Position numbers and translations under genes: made by a program. 7,092 nucleotides of DNA from Halieaceae bacterium (GTDB lineage Bacteria > Pseudomonadota > Gammaproteobacteria > Pseudomonadales > Halieaceae). The stretch covers positions 874-7,965 of the forward strand of contig DOVB01000270.1 of NCBI GenBank assembly GCA_003520285.1, read 5' to 3'. Positions 1 through 6,177 of this stretch are shown here, in pieces. Position 1 is the first letter of the stretch. Each line of letters starts with the position of its first letter. The notes below the pieces were generated by a model, which saw only the letters and a list, made by a program, of their open reading frames with translations, was not told the DNA's origin and did no database searches.

Positions 1-761
1 TCCAAGTTGCGGTACTCTGCGCTCTGCGGTTCGAACGCTTTGGCTTTGACTTGGTCATTGCACTCCATAAAGCGCTTGTGCAAAGGCCCCACGGCACTCC
101 ACTTTAATCGATAGGCAGGCCAGTGCGTTACGTGCCCATAGGTCGAACTGAGACGCTCCGCACGCAAAAGATTTCCCGCAGTATCGATATGGCATGAGCT
201 GCACGAAAAGTTCAATTGACCTCGACGCTGATAGTAAAAGGCTTTCCCCGCCTCATAGGCGGCAAGCGCCTCTGGTTGATCAGGCACTTCAATGTCAATG
301 AGCTCGTCGCGAGATTCATAGGCAATAAACGCGGTGAGTGCAGCCATTTCCTCACCCATATAATCCAGCGGCTCTTCACCGTTGGCCTCGCGACATTGAT
401 TGATTGCAAGGTCGAGTGTTACGACCTCGGCGGTAGCTTTATCCCAGCGGGGATAGTGCTGTTTGATGGCCGTACTGTCGCCAAAGCAATCGCTATAAGA
501 CTTCTGATTCGAGAAGCTCTCGTACCACAGAGTTTCACCATCCTCGATAGTGAACTCGTAGGGCGGAAAATCCTCCATCGCGATCCATTGCTCACGCTTG
601 GCAGCATCAAGCGCATAAGCGCCATTGATGTGATCTTGTCGCTTGACGTTTGGAAAGCGTGACTCTACCTGATGCACCAGGGCGAGTCGGTCTTGTTCTG
701 GGGTTGCCAACGCCCAACTCGCTGCGGTGAGTGTCAAAGCTGCGGTCATCCAATAGCGCAT
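1..761 (-). CDS. soxA: SoxA, c-type cytochrome subunit of SoxXA (partial, C-terminus beyond left edge)
   Basis: SoxA is the catalytic subunit of the periplasmic SoxXA cytochrome, which oxidatively joins thiosulfate to the SoxY carrier cysteine. The visible 253 residues begin at an ATG with an AGGAGG-like site upstream. They show a signal peptide (about 1-19, ending ALA), a heme c motif CSSCH at 187-191, and near the cut end an ECNDQVKA segment whose Cys234 fits the family's active-site, heme-ligating persulfide cysteine. The N-terminal domain has no CxxCH. Instead it carries single cysteines at 92 and 123, as in one-heme SoxA proteins where a disulfide takes the place of the lost first heme. 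It is the last visible gene of the sox operon, 21 bases after soxZ. The reading frame is open to the window edge, so the C-terminus is unseen. Identity is firm; the disulfide is inferred from the family. Confidence 0.95.
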   Translation of the reverse strand, partial: MRYWMTAALTLTAASWALATPEQDRLALVHQVESRFPNVKRQDHINGAYALDAAKREQWIAMEDFPPYEFTIEDGETLWYESFSNQKSYSDCFGDSTAIKQHYPRWDKATAEVVTLDLAINQCREANGEEPLDYMGEEMAALTAFIAYESRDELIDIEVPDQPEALAAYEAGKAFYYQRRGQLNFSCSSCHIDTAGNLLRAERLSSTYGHVTHWPAYRLKWSAVGPLHKRFMECNDQVKAKAFEPQSAEYRNL

Positions 762-782
762 ACAACCCTCCTGAGGTGATTC

Positions 783-1094
783 TTATTTGAGCGTATCGGA
801 TCGAGTCATCGACTCGCCCTTGTTATCGGTCCACGCTACGGTCACTTCATCGCCCGCTTTGACACCATTCACGTAGAACGTCAAGATTGGATCGGTCGAT
901 ACTGAACCACTAAATTCGGCATTTAGCACCGGGCGTCCATTGACCGTGCAGCTCACTGTTTCAATGTAGTGCGCCGGAATCACGTTGTCTTGCTCGTCTT
1001 TGCGGGTACCGGTTTCCATCGGATGAGGCAACATCATTTTAACCGTGAGCTCATCCCCTTTGCGGCGAAATCGCGCTTTAATCTCTTGTGCCAT
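783..1094 (-). CDS. soxZ: SoxZ, sulfur-carrier complex subunit
   Basis: SoxZ is the partner of SoxY in the SoxYZ carrier, on which sulfur intermediates stay covalently bound during periplasmic thiosulfate oxidation. The protein has 103 residues, the usual SoxZ length, and no signal peptide, as expected because it is exported together with Tat-targeted SoxY. It opens with MAQEIKARFRRKGD and has the typical LPHPMETGTRKDE segment (about 22-34) and an immunoglobulin-like beta fold ending in SDTLK. The start ATG has an AAGGAG site 7 bases upstream. It lies 19 bases after soxY and 21 bases before soxA in the same operon. The single Cys49 is not in the carrier motif. No anomalies seen. Confidence 0.96.
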   Translation of the reverse strand: MAQEIKARFRRKGDELTVKMMLPHPMETGTRKDEQDNVIPAHYIETVSCTVNGRPVLNAEFSGSVSTDPILTFYVNGVKAGDEVTVAWTDNKGESMTRSDTLK

Positions 1095-1113
1095 GTCGTC
1101 ACTCCTTATTTAT

Positions 1114-1566
1114 TTAACCGCCGCAGCCGCCCAACGTTACTTTAACTTCCTTAAAAGTAGAGAAAACCCCTTGCGCCGTCTCTACTACCGCGTGAACATT
1201 TGAGCTACCACCCATTTTAATCCGAGTCGTAATGTCCGCTTGCATGCCCTCATGAATCATAAAACGGGCCGTCAGTGGGTTAGGATTTGCCTCTACTAAT
1301 AGCGTGACGCTCTTCACGTCAGGTAAATCCGTTTTCACTTTGACGTTAACAAACCGGCCGTCTTCGGCAATTTCCGGCACGTTTAAATCGATCGCGTCAG
1401 AGGCCTGAATGGCGCTGTCACCGAACAGTTTTTGCAAAGCAACTTCAAGATCGCTGGCCTGAAACGCACTTGCGTCTCGCGCCAATGCTTTAAAAGGAAT
1501 CGCCATCAATGCTGAGGCGGCGAGTAAGCCCTGCACCAGGCGGCGTCGTGATAACTGTGTCGTCAT
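1114..1566 (-). CDS. soxY: SoxY, sulfur-carrier protein with C-terminal GGCGG arm
   Basis: SoxY carries thiosulfate-derived sulfur on the cysteine of its swinging C-terminal arm and visits SoxXA, SoxB and SoxCD in turn. The 150-residue product ends in the exact family motif GGCGG (146-150, carrier Cys148). It begins with a twin-arginine signal (SRRRLVQGLL, residues 6-15) and likely cleavage after ALA at about 29, so it is exported folded, with SoxZ. I place the start at the ATG at 1566 because GGAGA sits just ahead of it at proper spacing. An in-frame ATG four codons upstream (1578) has no ribosome binding site, and choosing it would bury that site inside the gene. The gene lies 17 bases after soxX and 19 before soxZ. 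Identity is essentially certain; the exact start is likely. Confidence 0.96.
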   Translation of the reverse strand: MTTQLSRRRLVQGLLAASALMAIPFKALARDASAFQASDLEVALQKLFGDSAIQASDAIDLNVPEIAEDGRFVNVKVKTDLPDVKSVTLLVEANPNPLTARFMIHEGMQADITTRIKMGGSSNVHAVVETAQGVFSTFKEVKVTLGGCGG

Positions 1567-1571
1567 AGTCT

Positions 1572-1576
1572 TCTCC
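1572..1576 (-). promoter_or_regulatory. Ribosome binding site fixing the soxY start
   Basis: The minus strand reads GGAGA here, 5 bases before the ATG at 1566. It supports this start over the upstream in-frame ATG at 1578, which is preceded by CTCTAACAATA without any Shine-Dalgarno match. Confidence 0.75.
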
Positions 1577-1583
1577 ATTATTG

Positions 1584-1934
1584 TTAGAGCGAGTGAACGT
1601 AATCAACGACCCACTCAAGTTCTTGCTCGGTTAAAATATCATGCGCCCCGTAAGGTGGCATATTGGTATTCGGATTGCGGATTCTGGGATCCGCAATTTG
1701 GGTTTTTAACACCTCGCGATCCGGAAAACGCATCTGCATCATAATAAATGGCGGCCCACCATTCCCTGCCAGCTCTGCACCTTCGGCTGCGTGACAGGCA
1801 AAACAATTACCCGCGTTGCGGTCTGCGGCCACTTCGAAGCCCTTCGCAATGCGCTCTTCAAGCGTAAGGGCCAGCACTGGCACCGACGTAGCTAGGATGA
1901 TCGCCGCACTCAGCGTGCGTATTGCAAATTTCAT
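1584..1934 (-). CDS. soxX: SoxX, monoheme cytochrome c subunit of SoxXA
   Basis: SoxX is the electron-accepting monoheme cytochrome of the SoxXA complex that couples thiosulfate to SoxY. The protein has 116 residues, with a Sec signal peptide (cleavage near 22-23, after VLA), the heme motif CFACH at 44-48, and the SoxX signatures GNGGPPF (58-63) and NPNTNMPPYG (87-96). Met92 in the latter is the expected second axial heme ligand. The C-terminal ILTEQELEWVVDYV helix closes the class I cytochrome fold. Its ATG shares one base with the soxD stop (TAATG), so translation is probably coupled, and AGGAGA lies 7 bases upstream. Having soxX between soxD and soxY, away from soxA, is an order variant seen among Sox operons. 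A generic cytochrome c is the only alternative and is unlikely given these motifs. Confidence 0.93.
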   Translation of the reverse strand: MKFAIRTLSAAIILATSVPVLALTLEERIAKGFEVAADRNAGNCFACHAAEGAELAGNGGPPFIMMQMRFPDREVLKTQIADPRIRNPNTNMPPYGAHDILTEQELEWVVDYVHSL

Positions 1935-2854
1935 TATTGGCTCTCCTGAACCATGTAGTCGACCGAGGCTCTCACTTCGTCGTCGGTGAGTTGAGCAAAA
2001 CCGCCTTTGGCTGGCATAACCCCCACTTCACCTTGGTAGCCTTCTATCGCATGCCGATAAACGGTATCGATACCCTTGGTCAATCGAGTAGACCACTGTA
2101 CCACATCGCCGATTTTCGGAGCTCCGGCAAGACCCGAGGTATGACACAGCTGACAGTACTGCTGATAAACTGCCTCACCTGCGGCCGCGACTTCAATCAC
2201 AGCGTCGATGCTCTGCTCTTCTATCACGAGCTCAGGACCAATCGACACCAGTGTCACTGAAGCGGGATCTTTACACCCTGACATACAGCGTTCGTTGTTC
2301 GTATCGGGTCGTTGATCGGGGATAAAGTTGGGCTCATTGGGTAATCGCACTTCCGCTAGATTGCTGTCATCCATGACAAAATCGTAGTCGATTAAGTCAT
2401 TCAAAAATAAAACATAAGCGGTCAGTGCGTAGACTTCGTCGGGGTTCAAAGAGCGCGGTGCGGTATAGGGCATAGCACGATTGATGTAATCCCACACCGT
2501 GCTGGTGTGGTTCCAATACGAGCCGACTGTTTTATGTGGGCGCCCATCTGTTAACGAGCCTTCGCCACCAGCCAGAGAAGGGTAGCCGTCGACGCCCTCA
2601 CCAAAAGTACCGTGACAAGATGCACATTTCGCTTCATAGATCCACTCGCCATCTTCCACGCTGCCACTGCCCTCGGGTAAGCCAAGACCATCGGGGCGGA
2701 CATCGATATCCCAGCCAGCAATTTGCTCTTCGGTTGCGGGCTGACCATAGCCATAATGACCAACCCCAGGTTCAGACCAAACCGATTGAGCAAGACTCAG
2801 TGATGCCAATACAGTGACCGCACCTAAGACATTACACTTACGAGATCTGAACAT
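1934..2854 (-). CDS. soxD: SoxD, diheme cytochrome c subunit of sulfane dehydrogenase SoxCD
   Basis: SoxD accepts electrons from the molybdenum subunit SoxC as SoxCD oxidises the sulfane sulfur bound to SoxY. The 306-residue product has a signal peptide (about 1-27) and an N-terminal cytochrome domain with CASCH at 77-81 and likely ligand Met128 (RAMPY). A linker holding the cysteine pair CMSGC (190-194) follows, then a cytochrome c5-like C-terminal domain with CQLCH at 234-238 and likely ligand Met280 (VMPAKGG). Two heme motifs and this length fit SoxD. I start at the ATG at 2854, which has GGGAG 8 bases upstream; an in-frame GTG at 2863 overlaps that site. This start lies 17 bases inside the end of soxC, pointing to coupled translation. 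The stop overlaps the soxX start by one base. Confidence 0.93.
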   Translation of the reverse strand: MFRSRKCNVLGAVTVLASLSLAQSVWSEPGVGHYGYGQPATEEQIAGWDIDVRPDGLGLPEGSGSVEDGEWIYEAKCASCHGTFGEGVDGYPSLAGGEGSLTDGRPHKTVGSYWNHTSTVWDYINRAMPYTAPRSLNPDEVYALTAYVLFLNDLIDYDFVMDDSNLAEVRLPNEPNFIPDQRPDTNNERCMSGCKDPASVTLVSIGPELVIEEQSIDAVIEVAAAGEAVYQQYCQLCHTSGLAGAPKIGDVVQWSTRLTKGIDTVYRHAIEGYQGEVGVMPAKGGFAQLTDDEVRASVDYMVQESQ

Positions 2855-4148
2855 TACGCACACTCCCGTCTTTATTCACTTGCCATGTATGTATCGCATT
2901 CTTGTGGTAGATCGAATTTTCACCGCGCGCAGCCCGCAGTTGCGCATACGTTGGCTGCACGTAGCCGGTCTCGTCGACTGCTCGACTCTGCACGAGCGCC
3001 GTCTGACCATTCCACTCCCAATCAATACCGAAGCGAGTTAGTGCCCTTGGAAAGACTTCGCTGGTAAAGCGAGCCTGTCGCCAGGTCACTCCGCCGTCGA
3101 AAGATACGTCGACGTGTTTAATTTTGCCTCGACCAGACCATGCAAGACCCTCTACCCAGATCTTTCCCGGGCGAGTCATCGGATTCTCGGGGCATGGATT
3201 GGTCACCACCGAATTGCACTCCTGCACGAAAGTAAACTCGCGCGAACGCCCATCTGGCATCAAATCCGTGTATTTCGAGGTTTCCTCGCGGTGATACCAA
3301 GGTGCATCGCCCACTTCGAGTCGACGCAACCACTTAATACAGGTATTGCCCTCCCAACCCGGATTCACCAATCGCACCGGATAACCCTGCTCGGGGCGCA
3401 AGGCCTCGCCGTTTTGCGCGTAGACGACCAAAGTGTCATCGAGCGCTTTCTCTAAAGGAATACTACGACTCATATGTGAGCCATCAGCGCCCTCTGCTAG
3501 GATCCACTTGCCCTCTGGCTTGACTCCAACTTCTTGCAGCAGGGTCGACAGCAGTACACCGGTCCATTCAGCGCAGCCGAGCATGCCGTGGGTAAACTGC
3601 AGACGATCCATTTGCGCACCGCGCCACTCCATTCCACCATTAGCTGGGCATTCAACAAAGCGCGTCATGCTCACTGAGGGGAAGCGCATCAGATCGTCCA
3701 TCGATAATATAATCGGGCGCTCAACCAAACCGTGGATCATTAAATGATGTTCCTGCGGATTGATCTCTGGAAGACCCGAATGGTAGCGCTCAAACATCAC
3801 GCCACTAGGGGTAATAATGCCTTTTAGGTCCGCTAAAGGCGTGAAACTGATCGAAGAAATACGATCTGGTGTAAGCCATTCCACCGTACGACGTTGAACG
3901 TGGGCTTCGTACTTTGATGGCATCCCATAGGGATTTGCCAGTACTGGACTGCCAAGACTTTTACCGTAAGCAGGCTCAGTGGGTGGCATTGCGGCCCGCA
4001 CAGAGGGCGCAGATAAAGCGGCGGCCGTCGCGGCACCTAGAAAAGTTGCGCCTTTCCGGAGGAAGGCCCGACGATCACTGACGGTAAGATTTTCGCCTGA
4101 CTTGGCGACATCTTGTAGTAAACTATCAAGTTCTGCTTGTTTATTCAT
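2838..4148 (-). CDS. soxC: SoxC, molybdenum-cofactor sulfane dehydrogenase subunit
   Basis: SoxC is the catalytic subunit of periplasmic SoxCD. It belongs to the sulfite oxidase family and takes six electrons from the outer sulfur bound to SoxY, so that thiosulfate goes fully to sulfate. The 436-residue product has a Tat signal (SDRRAFLRKG, 24-33, then an alanine-rich stretch to about 53), which fits a cofactor-loaded protein exported folded. The oxidoreductase domain carries the molybdenum-ligand cysteine in FVECPANGG (Cys167). Other family segments include THGMLGCAEWTGV and the VNPGWEGNTCIKWLRRLEVG region (261-280). The C-terminal dimerisation domain runs from about 315, including VSFDGGVTWRQA. 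The start ATG has AAGGA 6 bases upstream. It is the first gene of the operon, facing the regulator gene across 99 bases. A plain sulfite dehydrogenase is excluded by the sox neighbours. Confidence 0.95.
   Translation of the reverse strand: MNKQAELDSLLQDVAKSGENLTVSDRRAFLRKGATFLGAATAAALSAPSVRAAMPPTEPAYGKSLGSPVLANPYGMPSKYEAHVQRRTVEWLTPDRISSISFTPLADLKGIITPSGVMFERYHSGLPEINPQEHHLMIHGLVERPIILSMDDLMRFPSVSMTRFVECPANGGMEWRGAQMDRLQFTHGMLGCAEWTGVLLSTLLQEVGVKPEGKWILAEGADGSHMSRSIPLEKALDDTLVVYAQNGEALRPEQGYPVRLVNPGWEGNTCIKWLRRLEVGDAPWYHREETSKYTDLMPDGRSREFTFVQECNSVVTNPCPENPMTRPGKIWVEGLAWSGRGKIKHVDVSFDGGVTWRQARFTSEVFPRALTRFGIDWEWNGQTALVQSRAVDETGYVQPTYAQLRAARGENSIYHKNAIHTWQVNKDGSVRNVQIS
2863..2867 (-). promoter_or_regulatory. 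Ribosome binding site fixing the soxD start
   Basis: The minus strand reads GGGAG, 8 bases before the ATG at 2854. The competing GTG at 2863 begins inside this site and so has no room for one. The soxC coding end lies over the same stretch. Confidence 0.7.
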
Positions 4149-4247
4149 GCTCGGTCCTTATTATTGTTGCAGAGCGGCACGTCATGTGTCCAAGTAGCAT
4201 ATTATAAAATTCTTAAGTAACGCAACCGCTAAGAGGAAAGACGCATC
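4149..4247. promoter_or_regulatory. Divergent promoter region between soxC and the arsR-type gene
   Basis: This 99-base AT-rich gap must hold promoters for both the leftward sox operon and the rightward regulator gene. The minus strand contains TATAAT/TAATAT (about 4199-4206), a good -10 candidate for sox about 50 bases before the soxC start. On the plus strand TATTAT (4200-4205) or TATAAA (4203-4208) could serve the regulator. No convincing -35 box is seen for either direction at standard spacing; TTGCGT on the minus strand is slightly too close. Promoter presence is firm from layout, but the exact elements are tentative. Confidence 0.6.
4197..4219 (-). promoter_or_regulatory. Putative operator 1 (sox/arsR intergenic), shared motif copy
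   Basis: The minus strand reads ACTTAAGAA, then TTTTA, then TAATAT followed by GC. The same 15 fixed bases with the same 5-base gap recur before the YeeE pair at 6133-6152, and a degenerate copy (18 of 23 positions) lies before the FadL-like gene. The site is weakly two-fold symmetric, as expected for a dimeric winged-helix repressor. It overlaps the -10 candidates of both divergent promoters, so a bound repressor could shut off sox and its own gene together. That the adjacent ArsR-type protein is the binder is inference. Confidence 0.7.
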
Positions 4248-4595
4248 GTGGATCTCAAAAAAATGCAGGCATCGGCGAAAAATGCGACCGACATGTTGAA
4301 GCTGCTGGGACATCCAGACCGGCTCATGGTGCTGTGCCAACTCAAAAATGGCGAGGCTTCAGTGGGTGAGTTATCGCGGCTCTTAGATATCAAACAATCG
4401 CCTCTGTCACAGCATTTAGCGCGCATGAGACACGAAGGCGTGGTCGTTAGCCGACGCGATGCGCAAACCATTTATTACCAGCTCTCTGGCGATAAAGTGG
4501 CGCAAATCGTGACAGTTTTATATGAACTGTATTGCGCAAATCAAGAAGATGAAAGCGACTGCGACGCCCTAACCCAACGCGAGGCGCGGGGTTAA
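4248..4595 (+). CDS. ArsR-family repressor of the SqrR/BigR (persulfide-sensing) type
   Basis: This is a small cytoplasmic winged-helix DNA-binding protein of 115 residues that probably represses sulfur-oxidation genes until reactive sulfur appears. The helix-turn-helix region spans about 36-64 (SVGELSRLLDIKQSPLSQHL) and is followed by the beta wing (VVVSRRDAQTIYYQL, 65-79). Cys30 (VLCQL) and Cys96 (LYELYC) lie 66 residues apart, the same spacing as the two cysteines that form a tetrasulfide link in Rhodobacter SqrR (Cys41 and Cys107). A metal-binding ArsR type is less likely because the usual metal-site CxC motif is missing. Cys105 in the acidic tail is an extra. The start is GTG with an AGAGGAAAG site upstream; the ATG five codons later lacks one. 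The gene is divergent from soxC and carries the shared motif in its promoter, so autoregulation is likely. Confidence 0.88.
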   Translation: MDLKKMQASAKNATDMLKLLGHPDRLMVLCQLKNGEASVGELSRLLDIKQSPLSQHLARMRHEGVVVSRRDAQTIYYQLSGDKVAQIVTVLYELYCANQEDESDCDALTQREARG

Positions 4596-4708
4596 ATATC
4601 ACCGCAATGCGACCCCACCTTGCTACACCTTACTTAAAACTATTTGCATATTAGAAAATTTGCAGGTAAGTTTAACCAACAATAACGATAACGAAAAAGG
4701 GATACCCT
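4596..4708. promoter_or_regulatory. Promoter region of the FadL-like gene
   Basis: This 113-base gap separates the regulator from the outer-membrane protein gene. No intrinsic terminator with a T-tract follows the regulator. A candidate promoter is TTGCAT (4644-4649), 17 bases, then TAAGTT (4667-4672), with a good -35 and a poor -10. The putative operators cover exactly this stretch. A purine-rich GAAAAAGGGAT precedes the ATG at 4709. Read-through from the regulator gene is possible. Confidence 0.5.
4631..4668. promoter_or_regulatory. Putative operator 2: two overlapping, opposed motif copies before the FadL-like gene
   Basis: The minus-strand copy (4646-4668) matches operator 1 at 18 of 23 positions, including AATTTT and TAATATGC. 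The plus-strand copy (4631-4653) starts TACTTAA and matches 15 of 23. They overlap in the middle, giving a composite inverted repeat about 40 bases long that lies across the candidate -35 and reaches the -10. Such an arrangement could bind two repressor dimers. Matches were counted by eye against operator 1; function is inferred. Confidence 0.55.
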
Positions 4709-6088
4709 ATGAAGACTCCTCGCTTACTTCAGCTGTCGGCGGTGGCTCTCGTCACTCTCGCACCTCACACAATGGCAACCAATGGGTACTTCACTCATGG
4801 TGTTGGTAGCCATAACAAAGCGTTGGCTGGCGCGGGACTTGCGGCACCATCACAAGCCATTGATGCGGCAAACAACCCCGCTTCAGCTTTGCTCGTAGAA
4901 GACCAATCGAACGCAGGTATTAGTATTTTCTCGCCGCAGCGCAGCTACACGGCATCAACAAGTTTAGCTCAGGGGAACATGGGGGCGTTCAGCATCACCA
5001 CCCAGGGCACTCTCGATAGCGACAGTGAGTATTTCCCAATTCCCCACTATGCACGCAAATGGACACTCGATGACACCAGTGCTTTGGCGTTCAGTTTTTA
5101 TGGCCGAGGCGGGATGAATACCGACTGGCAAGGTGGCTCTGCAACCTTTGACCCCGATGGCGGCATGGGCCCTGCCCCCGTCATGACCATGGACGGCACG
5201 TTCGGAATGGGTGATGCTGGCGTCAATCTCAATCAAGCCTTTGTCGAGCTGGCGTATGCCAAACGCCTGACAGACACCGTTGTCGTAGGCGTGTCACCTG
5301 TCGTCGTATTGCAGGCCTTCGAGGCCAAAGGTCTCGAGGCATTCACCGGCTACACGAAAACCTTCGCTAGCAACTTACCTATGGGCGCACCTGCCGGATC
5401 GCTGACTGGTAATGGTCACGACACCTCTTACGGCGTAGGACTCAAAGTCGGCGTCAATTGGCAGCTATCAGATGGCCTCACATTCGCCTTCGCACACCAG
5501 ACTGAAGTAAAAATGTCTGAGTTTGATGATTACTCAGATCTCTTCGCCGAAGCCGGTGGTTTCGACATCCCAGCCAGCACTCGCATTGGGTTGAGCGTAC
5601 AGGCCAGTCCTAATCTATCAATTCATGTCGATGGTGAATCCATCGGGTACAGCAACATTCCCTCCGTGGGTAACTCGGGCGCCAATGTGTATCAGTGCCC
5701 AACCGCGGGCCAAGGATTCAACGCCATCGACAACTGCCTTGGTGGCAATAACGGTGCTGGCTTTGGCTGGGACGACATGTCTGTTATTAAAGTGGGCTTA
5801 ACATGGTCGTCGGAGCGACTGCCGGGCACAACCTTTAGAGCAGGTATCTCTCTGGGCGATCAACCCATTCAGCCAAGTGAAGTTCTGTTCAACATTCTGG
5901 CGCCAGGGGTTATGGAACAACACCTCACATTTGGTATTGCACGCGAGTTAGGTAACGGCAAAGAATGGGGCGCCACGTTCATGTACGCGCCAGAAGAATC
6001 AGTGAAGGGTAGCTCGTTGTTTGATCCCACCCAAACCATCGAATTGAGCATGAAGCAGTTTGAGCTCGAATTCTATTACACCTGGTAA
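4709..6088 (+). CDS. FadL/OmpP1/TodX-family outer-membrane channel
   Basis: The 459-residue product is predicted to be an outer-membrane beta-barrel for hydrophobic substrates. It has a signal peptide (about 1-23, ending TMA). The mature N-terminus TNGYFTHGVGSHNKALAGAG is typical of the FadL plug region, followed by AANNPAS (53-59), another family hallmark. Many alternating strands follow (for example 240-265, 292-308, 357-384, 404-426), and the chain ends in FELEFYYTW with a terminal aromatic residue, as barrel-assembly signals do. Length fits FadL. Unusual details are a Gly/Met-rich stretch at 134-171 with five methionines and a cysteine pair at 330 and 343, probably in an outer loop. The gene lies between a sulfur-type regulator and sulfur-transport genes and shares their promoter motif, so a sulfur-related substrate is more likely than fatty acids. 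That is inference; the substrate cannot be read from sequence. Confidence 0.87.
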   Translation: MKTPRLLQLSAVALVTLAPHTMATNGYFTHGVGSHNKALAGAGLAAPSQAIDAANNPASALLVEDQSNAGISIFSPQRSYTASTSLAQGNMGAFSITTQGTLDSDSEYFPIPHYARKWTLDDTSALAFSFYGRGGMNTDWQGGSATFDPDGGMGPAPVMTMDGTFGMGDAGVNLNQAFVELAYAKRLTDTVVVGVSPVVVLQAFEAKGLEAFTGYTKTFASNLPMGAPAGSLTGNGHDTSYGVGLKVGVNWQLSDGLTFAFAHQTEVKMSEFDDYSDLFAEAGGFDIPASTRIGLSVQASPNLSIHVDGESIGYSNIPSVGNSGANVYQCPTAGQGFNAIDNCLGGNNGAGFGWDDMSVIKVGLTWSSERLPGTTFRAGISLGDQPIQPSEVLFNILAPGVMEQHLTFGIARELGNGKEWGATFMYAPEESVKGSSLFDPTQTIELSMKQFELEFYYTW

Positions 6089-6097
6089 ACCTAACCC

Positions 6098-6125
6098 GGG
6101 GGCACCTTGAGTGTCCCCTTTTTTT
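6098..6125 (+). terminator. Intrinsic terminator after the FadL-like gene
   Basis: GGGGGCAC (6098-6105) pairs with GTGTCCCC (6111-6118) over 8 base pairs, including one G-T, around the loop CTTGA. Seven T residues follow (6119-6125). It begins 9 bases after the stop codon at 6088, isolating the channel gene from the YeeE pair, which therefore needs its own promoter. Confidence 0.93.
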
Positions 6126-6131
6126 AGGTGA

Positions 6132-6154
6132 AACTTAAGAACATTGTAATATTA
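6132..6154 (+). promoter_or_regulatory. Putative operator 3 / promoter before the YeeE-type pair
   Basis: The plus strand reads ACTTAAGAA, CATTG, TAATAT (6133-6152), identical to operator 1 in the 15 fixed positions and with the same gap. TAATAT (6147-6152) is also a plausible -10 box, 25 bases before the ATG at 6178; no good -35 is seen. As at sox, TAATAT faces the controlled gene. The site starts just 6 bases after the T-run of the preceding terminator, so this short gap is fully used. Confidence 0.68.
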
Positions 6155-6177
6155 TTAACTACAAAGGGAGTGCTGAT

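Noticed and set aside
216..662. Plus-strand open frame of 148 codons
   Set aside because: It lies wholly opposite soxA, has no ribosome binding site or recognisable protein features, and soxA is supported by heme and active-site motifs.
2551..2817. Open frames on both strands inside soxD
   Set aside because: Alternate-frame shadows of soxD, which carries both heme motifs across this stretch.
3632..3666. ECPANGG at the SoxC molybdenum-ligand cysteine instead of the CAGN form of sulfite oxidases
   Set aside because: From memory this variant is usual within SoxC proteins, so it does not suggest altered chemistry.
4248..4595. Metal-responsive (arsenic or zinc) repressor identity for the ArsR-family protein
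   Set aside because: No typical metal-binding CxC motif; the cysteine positions and sox context fit persulfide sensors better.
4588..4616. GGGGT ... ACCCC inverted repeat at the end of the arsR-type gene as a terminator
   Set aside because: Only a 5-base-pair stem with a loop of about 19 bases and no T-run after it.
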